A stretch of DNA of 64,000 nucleotides from Ctena decussata (taxonomy: Eukaryota > Mollusca > Bivalvia > Lucinida > Lucinidae), in NCBI GenBank assembly GCA_963989385.1, contig OZ022511.1, positions 29,692,503-29,756,502 of the forward strand. Direction: 5' to 3'. Shown here in pieces: positions 22,150-32,395 of the stretch. The position numbers were made by a program, and so were the translations under genes. How positions within the stretch are numbered: position 1 is the stretch's first letter; the number at the start of each line of letters is the position of its first letter. The notes under the pieces were generated by a model. That model was not told the origin of the DNA. It saw only the letters and a list, made by a program, of their open reading frames with translations, and ran no database searches.

Positions 22150-22848
22150 TATTCATTATGCCCCCGCCATTTAAAATGGTGGGGGGGCTATAGTTTCACC
22201 CCTGTCCGTACGTACGTAGCGTACGTACGTAGCGTACGTACGTACGTAGCGTACGTACGAAATGGTTTCCGTTCAATATCTTTTGAAAGCATTGGTGTAT
22301 TGAATTCATATTTCATACACAGCTATATAATCATAAAATACAGGCCAAGTTCGATGTTGGGTAAAATCCGGCAATTATGGTGGGAGTTATGGCCCTTTTT
22401 CGACTTCTGTTTCTATGAAAAAATGGTTTCCGTTCAATATCTCTTTGAAAGCATTGGTGTATTGAATTCATATTTTATACACAGCTATATAATTATAAAA
22501 TACAGGTCAAGTTCGATGTTGGGTAAAATCCGTCAATTATTGTTGGAGTTATGGCCCTTTTTCGACTTCTGTTTCTATGAAGAAATGGTTTCCGTTCGAT
22601 ATCTTTTGAAAGCATTGGTGTATTGAATTCATATTTTATACACAGGTATATAATCATAACATACAGGTCAAGTTCGATGTTTGGCAAAATCCGTCGATTA
22701 TTGTGGGAGTTATGGCCCTTTTTCGACTTTATTTTGTATGACAAAATGGTTTCCGTTCGATATCTTTTGAAAGTATTGGTGTATTGAATTCATATTTTAT
22801 ACACAGGTATATAATCCTAAAATACAGGTCAAGTTCGATGTTGGGCAA
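22150..22848 (+). mobile_element. ATGCCCCCGCC array element, four 161 bp units
   Basis: A hairpin CCCCCGCCATTTAAAATGGT followed by GGGGG opens the element. A self-complementary GTACGTAC/GTAGCGTAC microsatellite lies at about 22205-22259. Units begin AATGGTTTCCGTTC at 22261, 22422, 22584 and 22745 (161-162 bp). Each carries ATTGAATTCATATT, ATACAGGYCAAGTTCGATGT and GAGTTATGGCCC. The last unit is cut at GATGTTGGGCA where copy-A sequence resumes. No protein. Confidence 0.88.
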
Positions 22849-25265
22849 GAGCCAGGTCATTAATTTATTATTTGCTGGGTTAATTTCATAAACAATTGAA
22901 TGAATTATTTCCCTTTGTTAACTTTGGTTTTTCCAACATTTGTACCGTTTGACCTATACTGCTCCTTATGGTCTACTAATAGTATTTGATTTGTCGCTTA
23001 TTTTTGGGATACTTACGTTTTCGTGAGTTCATTATTGACAGAGTTATGCCCCTATTCTCATAAGTACAAAACATTAAATTGTCATTTATTACTCAAGAAC
23101 TAATAACTTCGGACGCCTTGTTAAATCATAGGTTGATAAGCCAAAAAATATAAGTGGACCAGTATTTTGGTTCTTGTCTGTCAGCCATTGTAGACCAAGA
23201 GGTATGCACCTGTTTTTGAAAAAGTCAATGTTAGTTTGTTAGCAAAATTTGGAAGAAAGTATTTGAGGTCTACTAGGTTGTTTGTATTTTGCTTCCTGGT
23301 AGGGTAGGAGCGGCTGTAGTGTAGTGGATAACACTCCGGACTACCAATCTAGGGGTCGCAAGATCGATCCCCCGCTTCTCCGGTATTTCGGATGGTCCCG
23401 TCTCAATATGACCTCGTTGTTGGTGGGACGTTAAACCCGATTTAACTCACTCACTCACACACTCCTGGTAGGGTCTGAAATGCTGATCACCTGATTAACT
23501 TTGGTCTTATTTCATGTAAGACATGACTGAATTATCACCTTGTTGACTTTGGTGGCACTTTCGAACGTTTGAAGCGTTTGATCTAGAGACCAGATTTTTA
23601 GTATACTATTTGTATTTGATGTGTCAATTACTTTGACGAAAATTACGTTATGTTAAGTTCATTACAGACAGAGTTATGCTCTTTTCGTATTGGTACAAAA
23701 CATTGTATGTATGATCTATAGCTGAAGAACAGTAACTGCTAGAGCCTTGATAATTGATCGGCGGATAGACCGAAAATAATAAGCAGACCTGTATTTTTTA
23801 TTATTATTATTATTATTAATTTTACTTTATTTCAGTCGACCATGTAGTATTTGAGTCTGCCTTTTTACGAAAAAAATAAAAGTAATCTTTATTAAGCAAT
23901 ATTTTGGAAAAAAAAAGTATTTGAGGTAGATTGTTCGTATTTGGCGTTCAGAAACGGCGTTAGGTGTCGCTCGCCTTATTAACTATTGTGCTAATTTTGT
24001 AACAAAGAATACGGAATAATGCTCCTTAATTACCTTTTTAACCAACTTTCGATAGAGAACTGATTTTTAGATTGCTTATAGTATTTGATGTGCGAATTAT
24101 TTCAGTGATTATATCATTATGTTGACTTCATTATTGACAGAGTTATGCTCTATTTCCCATTAGTTCAAAACATTGTATATATGATCTATTGCTCAAGAAC
24201 TCTTACTGCTGGAGTCTTGATAATTCATAGCCTGTAAGACCATAAAATAGGCAGATCCGTGTTTTATTTCTTTTCCGTCAGATATGTACTTTAGGACGTT
24301 CGTCTGTTTTACGAAAAATTAGATGTAAGTTTGTTAGCAAAATTTTGGAAAAGTATTTGAGGTAGGTTGTTTATATTTAACTGGTATAGGCTATTTGCTG
24401 TCTATAAAACAGGCCATTTTCCAAAGTATCTTTATAACTACAACACTCATCACTAGGAAGCAAAGTCCACCTTTAATGTCTATATAATACATAACTAATC
24501 AAAAATTTTCTTGAAAAAAATTATCTTGAAAAAAAAATCTCTTGAAAAAGGCCTCTTTTTTAGTTCTTATTTTGACTGTATTTCACAAGGCAGTACATCT
24601 ATCAATGTAACAGCCTTTAGAATGGTCAACATTTACCTATATCATTATAGTTAGGAAATTTGCATACAAATAAAAGCTTAGAAGTTACATTCAGTGACAC
24701 CTGTTTAAATGTTAATCTTCTTGGTTGTGATGCATAAATGGGCATGAGATGTGGCTGCTTTTCATTAAATTTCCTTGCTCCCCTTTACGTAAGCTTTACA
24801 TTTTGTATAAAATTTAATAGAAGAAACAAGAAAATGACAAGATAGAATTATGAAAGTCATTTTCGAGTTATGTATTAGTTAGTAAATACCAGTGGAGAAA
24901 AAGACTCAGTTTTATCCCCAATAATAAATGCGAAAATCTAAAACACATTGTCCTGTTTTATAGACAGCAAACAGCCTATATTGCCTATGATTAATTTTTG
25001 GCTACTTGCATAAAAGATGAGTGACTTATACCCCTTGTTAATCTTTGCATTTTACAACTTTTGAACTGTTTGTTCTAGACCCCTTACTTTTAGTATACGA
25101 AAAGTATTTAATGTGTGGATTATTTTGATGATAATTACGCTGTGGAGAGTTCATTATTGATATATGGCAATTTTCATAATTACGTGGAATCAGAGCGTCC
25201 ACAACGTTTACTTTCTCTAGACGGTTCAACGGGTCAGTGACAGACATAACTGTAGAATCTCAAAG
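22849..25265 (+). repeat. 'GACAGAGTTATGCYC' array units (copy A)
   Basis: Three to four units of about 400-600 bp, with landmarks TTCATTATTGACAGAGTTAT, AGTACAAAACATT, ACTCAAGAACT, TTGATAATTCATAG and GCAAAATTTTGGAAAAAAGTATTTGAGGT. Matches 40097-42540 of copy B nearly base for base. It contains one SINE (23306-23462) and (ATT)n at about 23797-23817. Related units also lie at 29560-30430. Confidence 0.8.
23306..23462 (+). mobile_element. tRNA-derived SINE with (CACT)n tail, copy A
   Basis: Head GGAGCGGCTGTAGTGTAGTG with A box TGTAGTGTAGTGGATAACAC and B box AAGATCGATCCCCC. The 3' part GGTGGGACGTTAAACCCGAT ends in ACTCACTCACTCACAC. A perfect 12 bp target duplication, TCCTGGTAGGGT, flanks it (23294-23305 and 23463-23474). 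The body and tail resemble molluscan SINEs of the V-SINE/RUDI kind (tentative). It lacks about 15 bp (GAGACTTTAAACCGAG region) present in the copy at 40560-40731. Confidence 0.9.
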
Positions 25266-26043
25266 ACCTGCGACTTTTGTATTGAGTATACATGACAATA
25301 TAACGGTAGAGAGACATCGGGGCACCCCATTGATGGTGTAATCAGTAGCCGGAAGTGTCAATAAATTTCTGCCCTTGAAAAGATGTATAAGCTACTTTGA
25401 CTAGCTAACAAATTCGGATGAGCTACCTTATTAGATCAAACCTATAAATTTTTGACGATGGTGGATGAATTACAATTTTACGCCCTTTTCAACATAATTT
25501 GAGTCATATCAATTTCCTTTCGTCCCTTTTTAAGTACCGATACGGGCGAAAAGGGCGTTAGGGCATATGTGGTCATTGGTGACTCAGACCAGTCTGTGTT
25601 TTTGCACAACAACAAGAGCATTACTGTTAGCCTGACGACTCTCACATGTGTTACCAGACTTTTGGACTGCACAGTTGTCAAGGGATTTGTGTCACGCCGT
25701 AGTCCAGTTGTTATAGCGCATAGCTATTGCACAGAAAGTCGAGGGTTCGAAACCCGGCCCGGCCAACGACTGAAAAAAGATTAACCTCTTGATACATGAC
25801 TGCATGACTTCGACTATGGACCACACACTCGCGATTGATAGGCGTCGCCTGAAATTGAGCTATGCTATCACAGTCCGAAGTAGGCATCCCGGCGTTTACA
25901 TCTGTGCCCAGTGATCAAAATTAATTTTCACTTTTATTCCCCAGTATTGAGACTGAATAGTCAAGCAATCAGACTGTGCGAAAGCGCAGGCTGATCTCAA
26001 CCGTCCCTAATCCCCACTAGTTTCAAACGCAGATGAATTTCCC
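25266..26043 (+). repeat. end of copy A, with tRNA-like SINE
   Basis: Sequence GCGACTTTTGTATTGAG onward matches 59356-59603 and then 63496-64000, i.e. copy B on either side of the 3.9 kb insertion. Around 25861-25886 A has about 16 bp more than B. It contains the empty insertion sites ACCTGCGAC (about 25266-25275) and AAGTACCGATAC (about 25532-25543). Confidence 0.85.
25690..25775 (+). mobile_element. tRNA-derived SINE head (copy A)
   Basis: CGCCGTAGTCCAGTTGTTAT and AGCGCATAGC give a D-arm/A box, and AGGGTTCGAAACCCGGCCCG a perfect T-arm/B box followed by GCCA. The acceptor arms do not pair as in a working tRNA, so it is a SINE or tRNA pseudogene. The partner copy is 63652-63731. Confidence 0.75.
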
Positions 26044-26394
26044 CATATTGCTTTGCCTTTTACGAATGCTTTCTTACACTAACAGTTTGATCTCATTTTC
26101 TTTTTGACTACAAAGGCATTTGGAATCCATATTTTTTTCATTAATGGAATTGTAAGACCCTGGAGCAGATAATAATAGTATGTTTTCGACAAATTTCGAA
26201 TATACATTTATTTCTTGTTTGTTTGTAACCAGTCTCTTCAATTGGCCATTTGGTAAATACGCTAATGAGCTACGATATGCAAAATCGGTGCTAAACGTAT
26301 TTCCGCCCAGTAGATGCTCAGACAAGCCCGAACATCCACGCAGTCTGATCAAAGCCTTTGCTGTTTGCTAACATATATGGATCCTAACAAATCT

Positions 26395-26712
26395 TCAGAC
26401 ACTACTTGAAGGCTGCACGAGTTCATAGTCTGCCTTGGTTTGCCTTTTATCCTCTGCTGTGCGGATATACGTGAAGCACATTCTTCTGTGACGGGGATCA
26501 AACAAACATGACGCAGCTGCATTTGTGAGAGCAGTACACTCCAATTCTGAGCACTTGCATTTTATTTTCTTACATCTCCCATATTCACACCTGTTTTCAA
26601 GGATGTTGCGAAACGAAAAAGAGCTGTTACTAAACGAAAAAGAGTCATTACTACCAAAGGACCTGGTCATCAGGTCGTTTGGTAACTGTGACTCTTTTTC
26701 GCTTATTATCAA
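26395..26712 (-). other. cysteine-rich open frame of uncertain nature
   Basis: A 105-codon frame. Its first third is translation of a hairpin (see 26609-26727). The following part has NRCEYGRCKKIKCKCSELEC and TALTNAAASC. The spaced-cysteine pattern (RC-x3-KCKC-x2-LECTAL) loosely recalls the Cys-rich tail 'CxCxxxxLxCT' found in some mollusc transposon-related proteins. No start-context or splice evidence supports a gene. It could be chance or a decayed fragment. Confidence 0.2.
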
Positions 26713-26727
26713 CTCTTTTTCGTTTCG
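26609..26727. repeat. 119 bp hairpin with GAAAAAGAG/CTCTTTTTC arms
   Basis: Left arm CGAAACGAAAAAGAG ... ACGAAAAAGAGTCATTAC TACCAAAGGACCTGG; loop TCAT; right arm CAGGTCGTTTGGTAACTGTG ACTCTTTTTCG ... CTCTTTTTCGTTTCG. Arms are about 57 bp with a few mismatches. The inner ACCAAAGGACCTGG resembles the terminus of the TIR element at 34011-34908. Confidence 0.85.
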
Positions 26728-26743
26728 TACTGCTCTTGTATAT

Positions 26744-28500
26744 AGTTAATCAGGGGTGGCATTTTCAGCGGAAGTCCAGAGGGTGGATTTTTATGTTCAG
26801 ATATGTTTTGTTATGTGTACTATATTAACAGATAGGTTGTTTTCACACCAGAACTGCGTCACCAAAGCTACGAAGTACTTCAGCGTTTTTTTTTTGTTTT
26901 TTTTTTTTTTGTACTAGAAGTGACACAAGTAAGACACTTTGACATATATTGCGCCGTTGCTAAAACAGTATTTACGGTGCCAAATTGTCCAAAATATGAA
27001 GAAAATTGTGATTTTTTATACATGTAGCTATATAATAAAAGCGTAATTGACCTGATATTAGGGAATATTGTTCCTCTTTGAGATATTTACGGACGCTGCA
27101 AGCTGGCGTCCTTCGATATCCCAGCTCAGAATAGTATTTCCCAAACCTCGCGTCCTCGGGGAAATATTCGGGCAATAGACCTTTTCTTTGAGATTTGATT
27201 GCAACAGTATATCATTTCACCTTAAATGTCACCTAATAAATTCGAACGCAAATGGATCGGATCTATACCCGTCGTAATTACTGACTTTTATGCAAGTCCT
27301 TTTCGTTATCATTTATTCGACCCAATTCAATTCTTTATTCACTCTAGGTTAACAAGGGTTTAACAAGTGTCAGTATGATAATCGGACTGGCATAGCTTGT
27401 TGAGGATTGTACTTATAAACGCCACACTGTAAAAATCCGAAGATATTACGGTAGAATAACTGGAAACCAGCTGCCAGTCCATTTCCCGTTATTGTACGGG
27501 GGTCTGCCTGTAGATCATTGTTGGAAATCACGCTATGGTAACTGGCCGTGCTCGAAAATACCTTCAAAGTGTTGAAGGGTTATATGACCAAGCTAAAACT
27601 TATTCTATCCTATCCTACTCTGTTGATGATTCCTGTAATTTTTACGGGCGTCCGTAAAGTTTACGGGAAACGGACTGGTAGCTTGCATACAAACTTCTCC
27701 GATTGCCCTTGGGAAAACGACGGAATGCGGGGAACCAGTGGAAAACCAGCGCTGATTCCGCGCAGTTATTCATTTCGCAAAATTCTCATCTCGCCGGTTG
27801 CTAATGAAGCGCTTGAATGACTGAAATAGAACAGAATAGTAGAAAGATGAAAAGTCGTCGAGCCACCCGGTACAGGATGAGAGAGAGTGCGCGCGCGCGC
27901 CTGTGATTGTATTAAATCTGATGGACAGAAAAATCTTGGAGAAAGTAAAAAAAAAAAAAAAATCAGATGAGATGGTCTGATCAGGGTCTACATTGGTAGC
28001 CTTTCATTCGCCTAATAGTAAGGACAGGCATTTCAAATTTCAGGCTGTAACTGGTCATGGCATTTATTTATCTATTTATCATTATTATTAGTAAGAAATT
28101 ATGAATACGATCGACTTGCGTTATTGTTGCACAAGCACGTCTTATTGTCATCGATCAGCGTACTGAATTGTCATTATCTTAACTGTTTGAGTTTAAGTGA
28201 TTCAGATAAAAAAAATGAATGTCCGTCATCAACAGGGTTATGAATGACGATTTATGTCCAATATTATGAAGAGCTTGAACTGTCAGATTTGACAAATATA
28301 AACTAGTACCCCGTCGATACGACAATTTAGTATAATAAATAAATGATGTTTAGAGATATGCTAATTAAGTGAGCAAACGAGACAATTTCTGTTTTGATTT
28401 CTGACCGTGACTTTAATCGGATTTCTTTAACAAATTTGTTTGAAAAGGACTACTTCAAATCATTTAGATTCAAACAGAAAAATATATAGTCAATATAAGC
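26744..28500. other. spacer, no recognised gene
   Basis: Holds poly-T (26888-26911), a (GC)n/(GCGC) run at about 27887-27901, poly-A at about 27949-27961 and unassigned DNA. A partial MITE-like GCAGTCTGATCAAAGCC lies just upstream (about 26340-26356). Confidence 0.4.
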
Positions 28501-28518
28501 GAAATTCAATGCAACAGC

Positions 28519-28737
28519 ATGGCTGCTGCCGCAGCTGGAGATATGAAATTTTTACCGTTCAAATCACACGCAAGCAATTCAAAAGTGAGAATAACTCGAA
28601 ATAAGCTTGAATTGGATATGTCTATGGGCGATTTTTATCTTGGTGAAGGTCATCGTGCTTTATTCAAGTATGATAATAGTGATTCATCGTGCAAAGTAAC
28701 AGTCATAGTGGGTTCAAGACGAGACGAGGCTTCATAG
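28519..28737 (+). CDS. small hypothetical ORF, 72 codons
   Basis: ATG in a fair context (AACAGCATGG) opens a 72-codon frame: MAAAAAGDMKFLPFKSHASN, then KVRITRNKLELDMSMGDFYL with GEGHRALFKYDNSD, SCKVTVIVGSRRDEAS, stop. Unlike other frames nearby it has balanced composition, few Leu/Ile/Lys/Asn runs and a plausible soluble protein character with an Ala-rich start. I recognise no family. No TATA, poly-A signal or splice sites were established, and a fold-back element begins 39 bp downstream. It may be a real short gene, a first exon, a retrocopy fragment or chance. Confidence 0.3.
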   Translation: MAAAAAGDMKFLPFKSHASNSKVRITRNKLELDMSMGDFYLGEGHRALFKYDNSDSSCKVTVIVGSRRDEAS

Positions 28738-28775
28738 ATATATGGGAAGCTGTTTTATTGGCTTTCGCCTATTTC

Positions 28776-28962
28776 TGGATATCATCAATTCGAGTTTTGT
28801 TTTTGGATATGAAACATCTATTTATGGTTATTCAAAAATAGTATTGGATTATCCTAAATTATTTTAAAAACTATCCAAAAATAATCTATGATAATCCAAT
28901 ATTATTTTTAGATAACCATTAGTAGATGTTTGCATATCCAAAAATGAACTATGGATATCGGA
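28776..28962. mobile_element. fold-back (MITE-like) element, about 190 bp
   Basis: Left arm TGGATATCATCAATTCGAG, TTTTTGGATATGAAACATCT, ATGGTTATTCAAAAATAGTA TTGGATTATC is mirrored by the right arm (GATAATCCAATATTATTTTT AGATAACCAT, AGATGTTTGCATATCCAAAA). Nearly the whole element folds on itself. Target duplication not resolved. Confidence 0.8.
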
Positions 28963-29097
28963 CATTTAAAAAATCGGAAATATGAAGTTGAATGTGCTCT
29001 CAATATTGCAGGATTATTTATCTAAGACAGGGGCGGGTACAACAAGGACGTGTGCTAAGCCCTCATATACACGTGTGCAGTATCTGCAGTTGGGTGA

Positions 29098-29145
29098 CAT
29101 TCTTTCTCCCTCTCTCTCTCCCTTTCTCTCTCGCTCTCTCTCTGG
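29098..29145. repeat. (CT)n-rich simple repeat
   Basis: TCTCCCTCTCTCTCTCCCTT followed by TCTCTCTCG repeats. Confidence 0.9.
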
Positions 29146-29559
29146 CAGGCTGCCAGATATAGACTGAAATATTGTTTCAAAGGGTCATCAGCTCCAAAAT
29201 CGTTTGCATGAATCAGTCAGTTGGTCTGTTTTGCTCTAGTTGGTATTGTTTCCTGCTAAATTGTGAATGACCAGACCAGACTTTGCAATTGTTGTCTGCG
29301 CAGCCTTATCAGTTCAGTTCAATTCAATTCTCTTAACGACGTTCCCCAAGTGGCTCAGCGGTACATAGCCATAATTTCACGCACTTGTCGCCGTGTGTCC
29401 GTCCAATCATATCCTCATCATTACCTGTACACGTATGGGTGGCACACTAAGAGCATTGATATTGACAGTTATAATCAGTCCTCGGTAACCGTTATCTTGC
29501 GTAAAGGACACATGCACTTTAGTAGCACAGAAAACAGTTAGACTGTCTGCTTTAGATTG

Positions 29560-30430
29560 AAAAGACACACATTCCAGTCAGTCCGAGTTCGCGTTATTAT
29601 GAAACTTGCCATAATATGCTCTTCAAAACATTGTAGGTATTACTCAAGAGCAGTAAAGGCTGGAGCGTTGATTCTTCATAGGTGCATAAACCATAAAAAT
29701 CAGCAGACCCTTATTTTCCTATGGCCCCAACTTCGAAGAAATTGGGGGTGCATATTGCTTTTCGTTTGTCAGTTTGTCCGATTATATGCACGTCCGTTAC
29801 GTCCGTCCGTAGCACTTTAATTATCCTCTGTAACTTAGGAACTGTAAATACTGGGATCTTGATATTTCATAGGTGAAAAAAGTATCTAGAAATTAGTGGA
29901 CATATATGTTTTTCTTTTCCGACGGCCATGTGTTTTCAGAGTTATGCCCCTTTTCCAAACAAATAAATGAAAGTTTGTTTGAAAAATTTTGGAATAAGTG
30001 TTAGAGTACATCGTTCGATTTTGGCATACTGATAGGGCCTAAGGTATACATTATCCAGATAATTTGTTGGCTAATTATGTAAATATCTGACTGAATTGTG
30101 GCATTTATTGGCTTTGACATTTTCCACATTTATATCTGTTTGACCCGGGTATTTCATTTTGGTCATACTAATAATGATATCATACTAATAGCATTTGGTG
30201 TATCAATCATTCTAATGATGGTTACGTTATGTTGTATTCATTATTGATAGAGTTATGTCCCTTTTTTCTCTGTTCATAATATTTAAGGGTTGATCTGTAA
30301 CTCAAGAATCATGCCTGCTTTGGCCATGATATTTCATAGATGGGTAGAACATAAGAAATTAGCAGACCTGTATTTTAGTTTGTTTTTATTGACTTTGTTT
30401 GGGTCAGGTATATAGTTGGAGGCATAGTGT
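29560..30430 (+). repeat. 'GAGTTATGCCCC' array element fragment with hairpin end
   Basis: Two units related to 22849-25265 (TTCAAAACATTGTAGGTATT ACTCAAGAG; ATTATTGATAGAGTTATGTC CC) sit on either side of a hairpin GGCCCCAACTTCGAAGAAAT TGGGGGTGCATAT (about 29720-29753) and a CGTCCGTCCG microsatellite (29799-29812). This shows that the unit family has the CTTCGAAG-type hairpin as its left end. Confidence 0.7.
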
Positions 30431-31387
30431 TTTACAAACACATTGTATAGATGCTCATCATATGGTAGCCAGTAGTCGCAGTCTGGCAGTAGGCAAAATG
30501 AGACAAGGCCAGGTTGCAAGAAGTTCGGACATCGGTTGCAACCTGGTCACTTCTTATTCGTAGTGTTGGAGTAGCCAAGTATCGGGAAAGATATAGGCAT
30601 TTTCACGCGCATACTATCATATCGCGTGCGCAATCTGACACATATGCATATGATACCAAATAAAAGATGTATCTGAAAAATAATGGACTGATTGGAGATA
30701 ATCTTGAAATAACATCCTTCTGACGTAACCCTGGAAGCAACTAATACCCTATTGCAAAACAGAATATCAGACTTACATTAGAACAATCAATATTTTCAAC
30801 ATTAGAACGGCATGAGGCAGTACTAAATGCATTTATGTGGCTCCTAAATGTTTTCCGAAGGTTAATTTGCCCCTAGATAATTATATTTTCTTCGCAAAGA
30901 TTTACAATGTCGTGACAACATCCGCTTTAGGTAACAGATACAAATATTCCATTGAGGTACTCCGAGGTATTTTGAATAATCCTTTTTAAGGCTCAAACAG
31001 GCCCAAATAAAGGGAAATTGATTCAGATGCAGGGATGTCTTCACTAAGTAACCAAAATAGCACTGCAAACATACATAATGGTTAAGATATTCTCATTCAA
31101 GTGTCAGCTGGTATAAACGTGGCTTTAAGCGTTTTTGATTGTTTGTTTCCAACGTCTTTGTATTTTCTGAGGGGGCTGACAAAGTGTTCAATTCCCTATC
31201 CCAACCCTTCACCCTTCAACCTTCACCCCTCCCCACGCACCTTCGCCAATAGGTATTTCTCATACGGCAATAAAATACACACCGTCGTTGTTTTTAAAAT
31301 ATAAAAAACAAATCTCCACAGTTTTTAACAATAATAAACAATACATTAAATGAAATAAAATGCTTTTCTATACAGAGAAATTTCGTG
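30431..31387. other. no recognisable feature
   Basis: Unassigned DNA immediately left of duplication copy B, with no similarity seen to the sequence left of copy A. Confidence 0.4.
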
Positions 31388-31652
31388 TTCCCATAGCCTA
31401 GTAGCCGTAGGGGCAGTGGGGGTTAGAGACCCACTGTACCTTGGGCACAGCTGATGAAAGGCGGAGCCCATCCCTCTCCTTTCGCTGCCTTATCCTTCCC
31501 TGATTTGAAAAAGGTGCCCATTTACTGCTGGGATGACTGAGAGAGTTTTCCAGTCATCGTATGGCGACAGTGAGCCGCGAACGCACGACCTTACGGTGAC
31601 TTTCTGCACAATAGCCGAGCCACTCTAACCACTCGACTACGGCGCCTCTCGT
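31388..31652 (-). mobile_element. tRNA-derived SINE (Leu/Ser-like head), copy in duplication B
   Basis: Same element as 16621-16904 with a few substitutions (TAGTAGCCG for TAATAGCCG). The terminal (GGTAAA)n tail and the left target duplication seen in copy A are missing. Sequence left of 31388 is unrelated, so the SINE edge is the duplication breakpoint. Confidence 0.88.
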
Positions 31653-31934
31653 GCCTTTATGCTTATATATGGGAAAAAATTAAACACTGAATGTAATGAA
31701 ACTTTTTAGCCAAAATATGATATTTGTAAATTATGGTTAACTAAATGAATATATGAAGGGCCAGGGAAGGTCACAGCCATTCTTCAAACTTTGTAACAGT
31801 CACTGAGATTTTAAAAATAAGATATGCACTACTTTAAAAGCACTGATTTGAAATTTGTTACAAATGAGGGAAATGACAAATTTTGTCTGTTGGCAGTAAG
31901 GTCTCAGGTGAGCTTAAGTGCTATTAGTCCTCTG

Positions 31935-32395
31935 GTTAGCTTACATGAGCCGAAGGCTCAGAGGTGAGCCTAAAGTATAGGCGGGCCTCCGTGGTCCGTC
32001 GTCGTGCGTCGTCCACACGCTAAAATCATCTTCTCCTCTGAGACCACTGGGGCAATTGAAAACGTATTTCATATGGAATCTCCCTGGATTTGGGGAACGT
32101 AAGTTTGTTTATATGGTTTTTGGACACATGGCCATGATGGCGGCCATGCCCATACGAGGTCAAAACCCTCTAAAAATCTTCTTCTGTAGAACCAATAAGC
32201 CGATGGCCTTGAAACGTAATATGTAGCATCGATACTCAAGTGCTACCAAGACAGGCCTGGTAAACTATCACAGGTACCTCTGGCGGAGGTACTGATTTTT
32301 GGTTGTGACAGGCATCTGGAGCTGCCTGTGACTGTCAAAACTGACAACAAACGGTAGGTATTCCTTTTTTGACAATTTATTAAACAAATAGTCCA
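31935..32395. repeat. short AGCTCACCTGAG-family part plus palindromic module (copy B)
   Basis: Counterpart of 17189-17650. TTACATGAGCCGAAGGCTC starts the array part. The module with GGTACCTCTGGCGGAGGTAC lies at about 32252-32395. Differences from A are single substitutions. Confidence 0.8.

Larger units (their letters stand above)
16638..26043. repeat. large direct duplication, copy A
   Basis: From TTCCCATAGCCT (16638) onward the order SINE, array units, palindromic module, 'CTCAAGGGCAGCTAACTCCG' units, TIR element, 'GAGTTATGC' units with SINE, tRNA-like SINE is repeated in copy B (31388 to the window end) at very high identity. A-specific insertions are at 18333-20460 and 22146-22848. Copy A is empty where B carries the 16.8 kb and 3.9 kb TIR elements. 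The left part of the array element continues beyond the duplication only in A, so A is the likelier parent. Confidence 0.88.

Noticed and set aside
22300..22626. 108-codon frame with two near-identical halves
   Set aside because: The halves are the 161-162 bp array units; no start/stop conservation between units.
26074..26352. 92-codon minus frame starting near a GATCAGACTGCG-like word
   Set aside because: Its start is the arm of a fold-back repeat and the remainder shows no recognisable domain.
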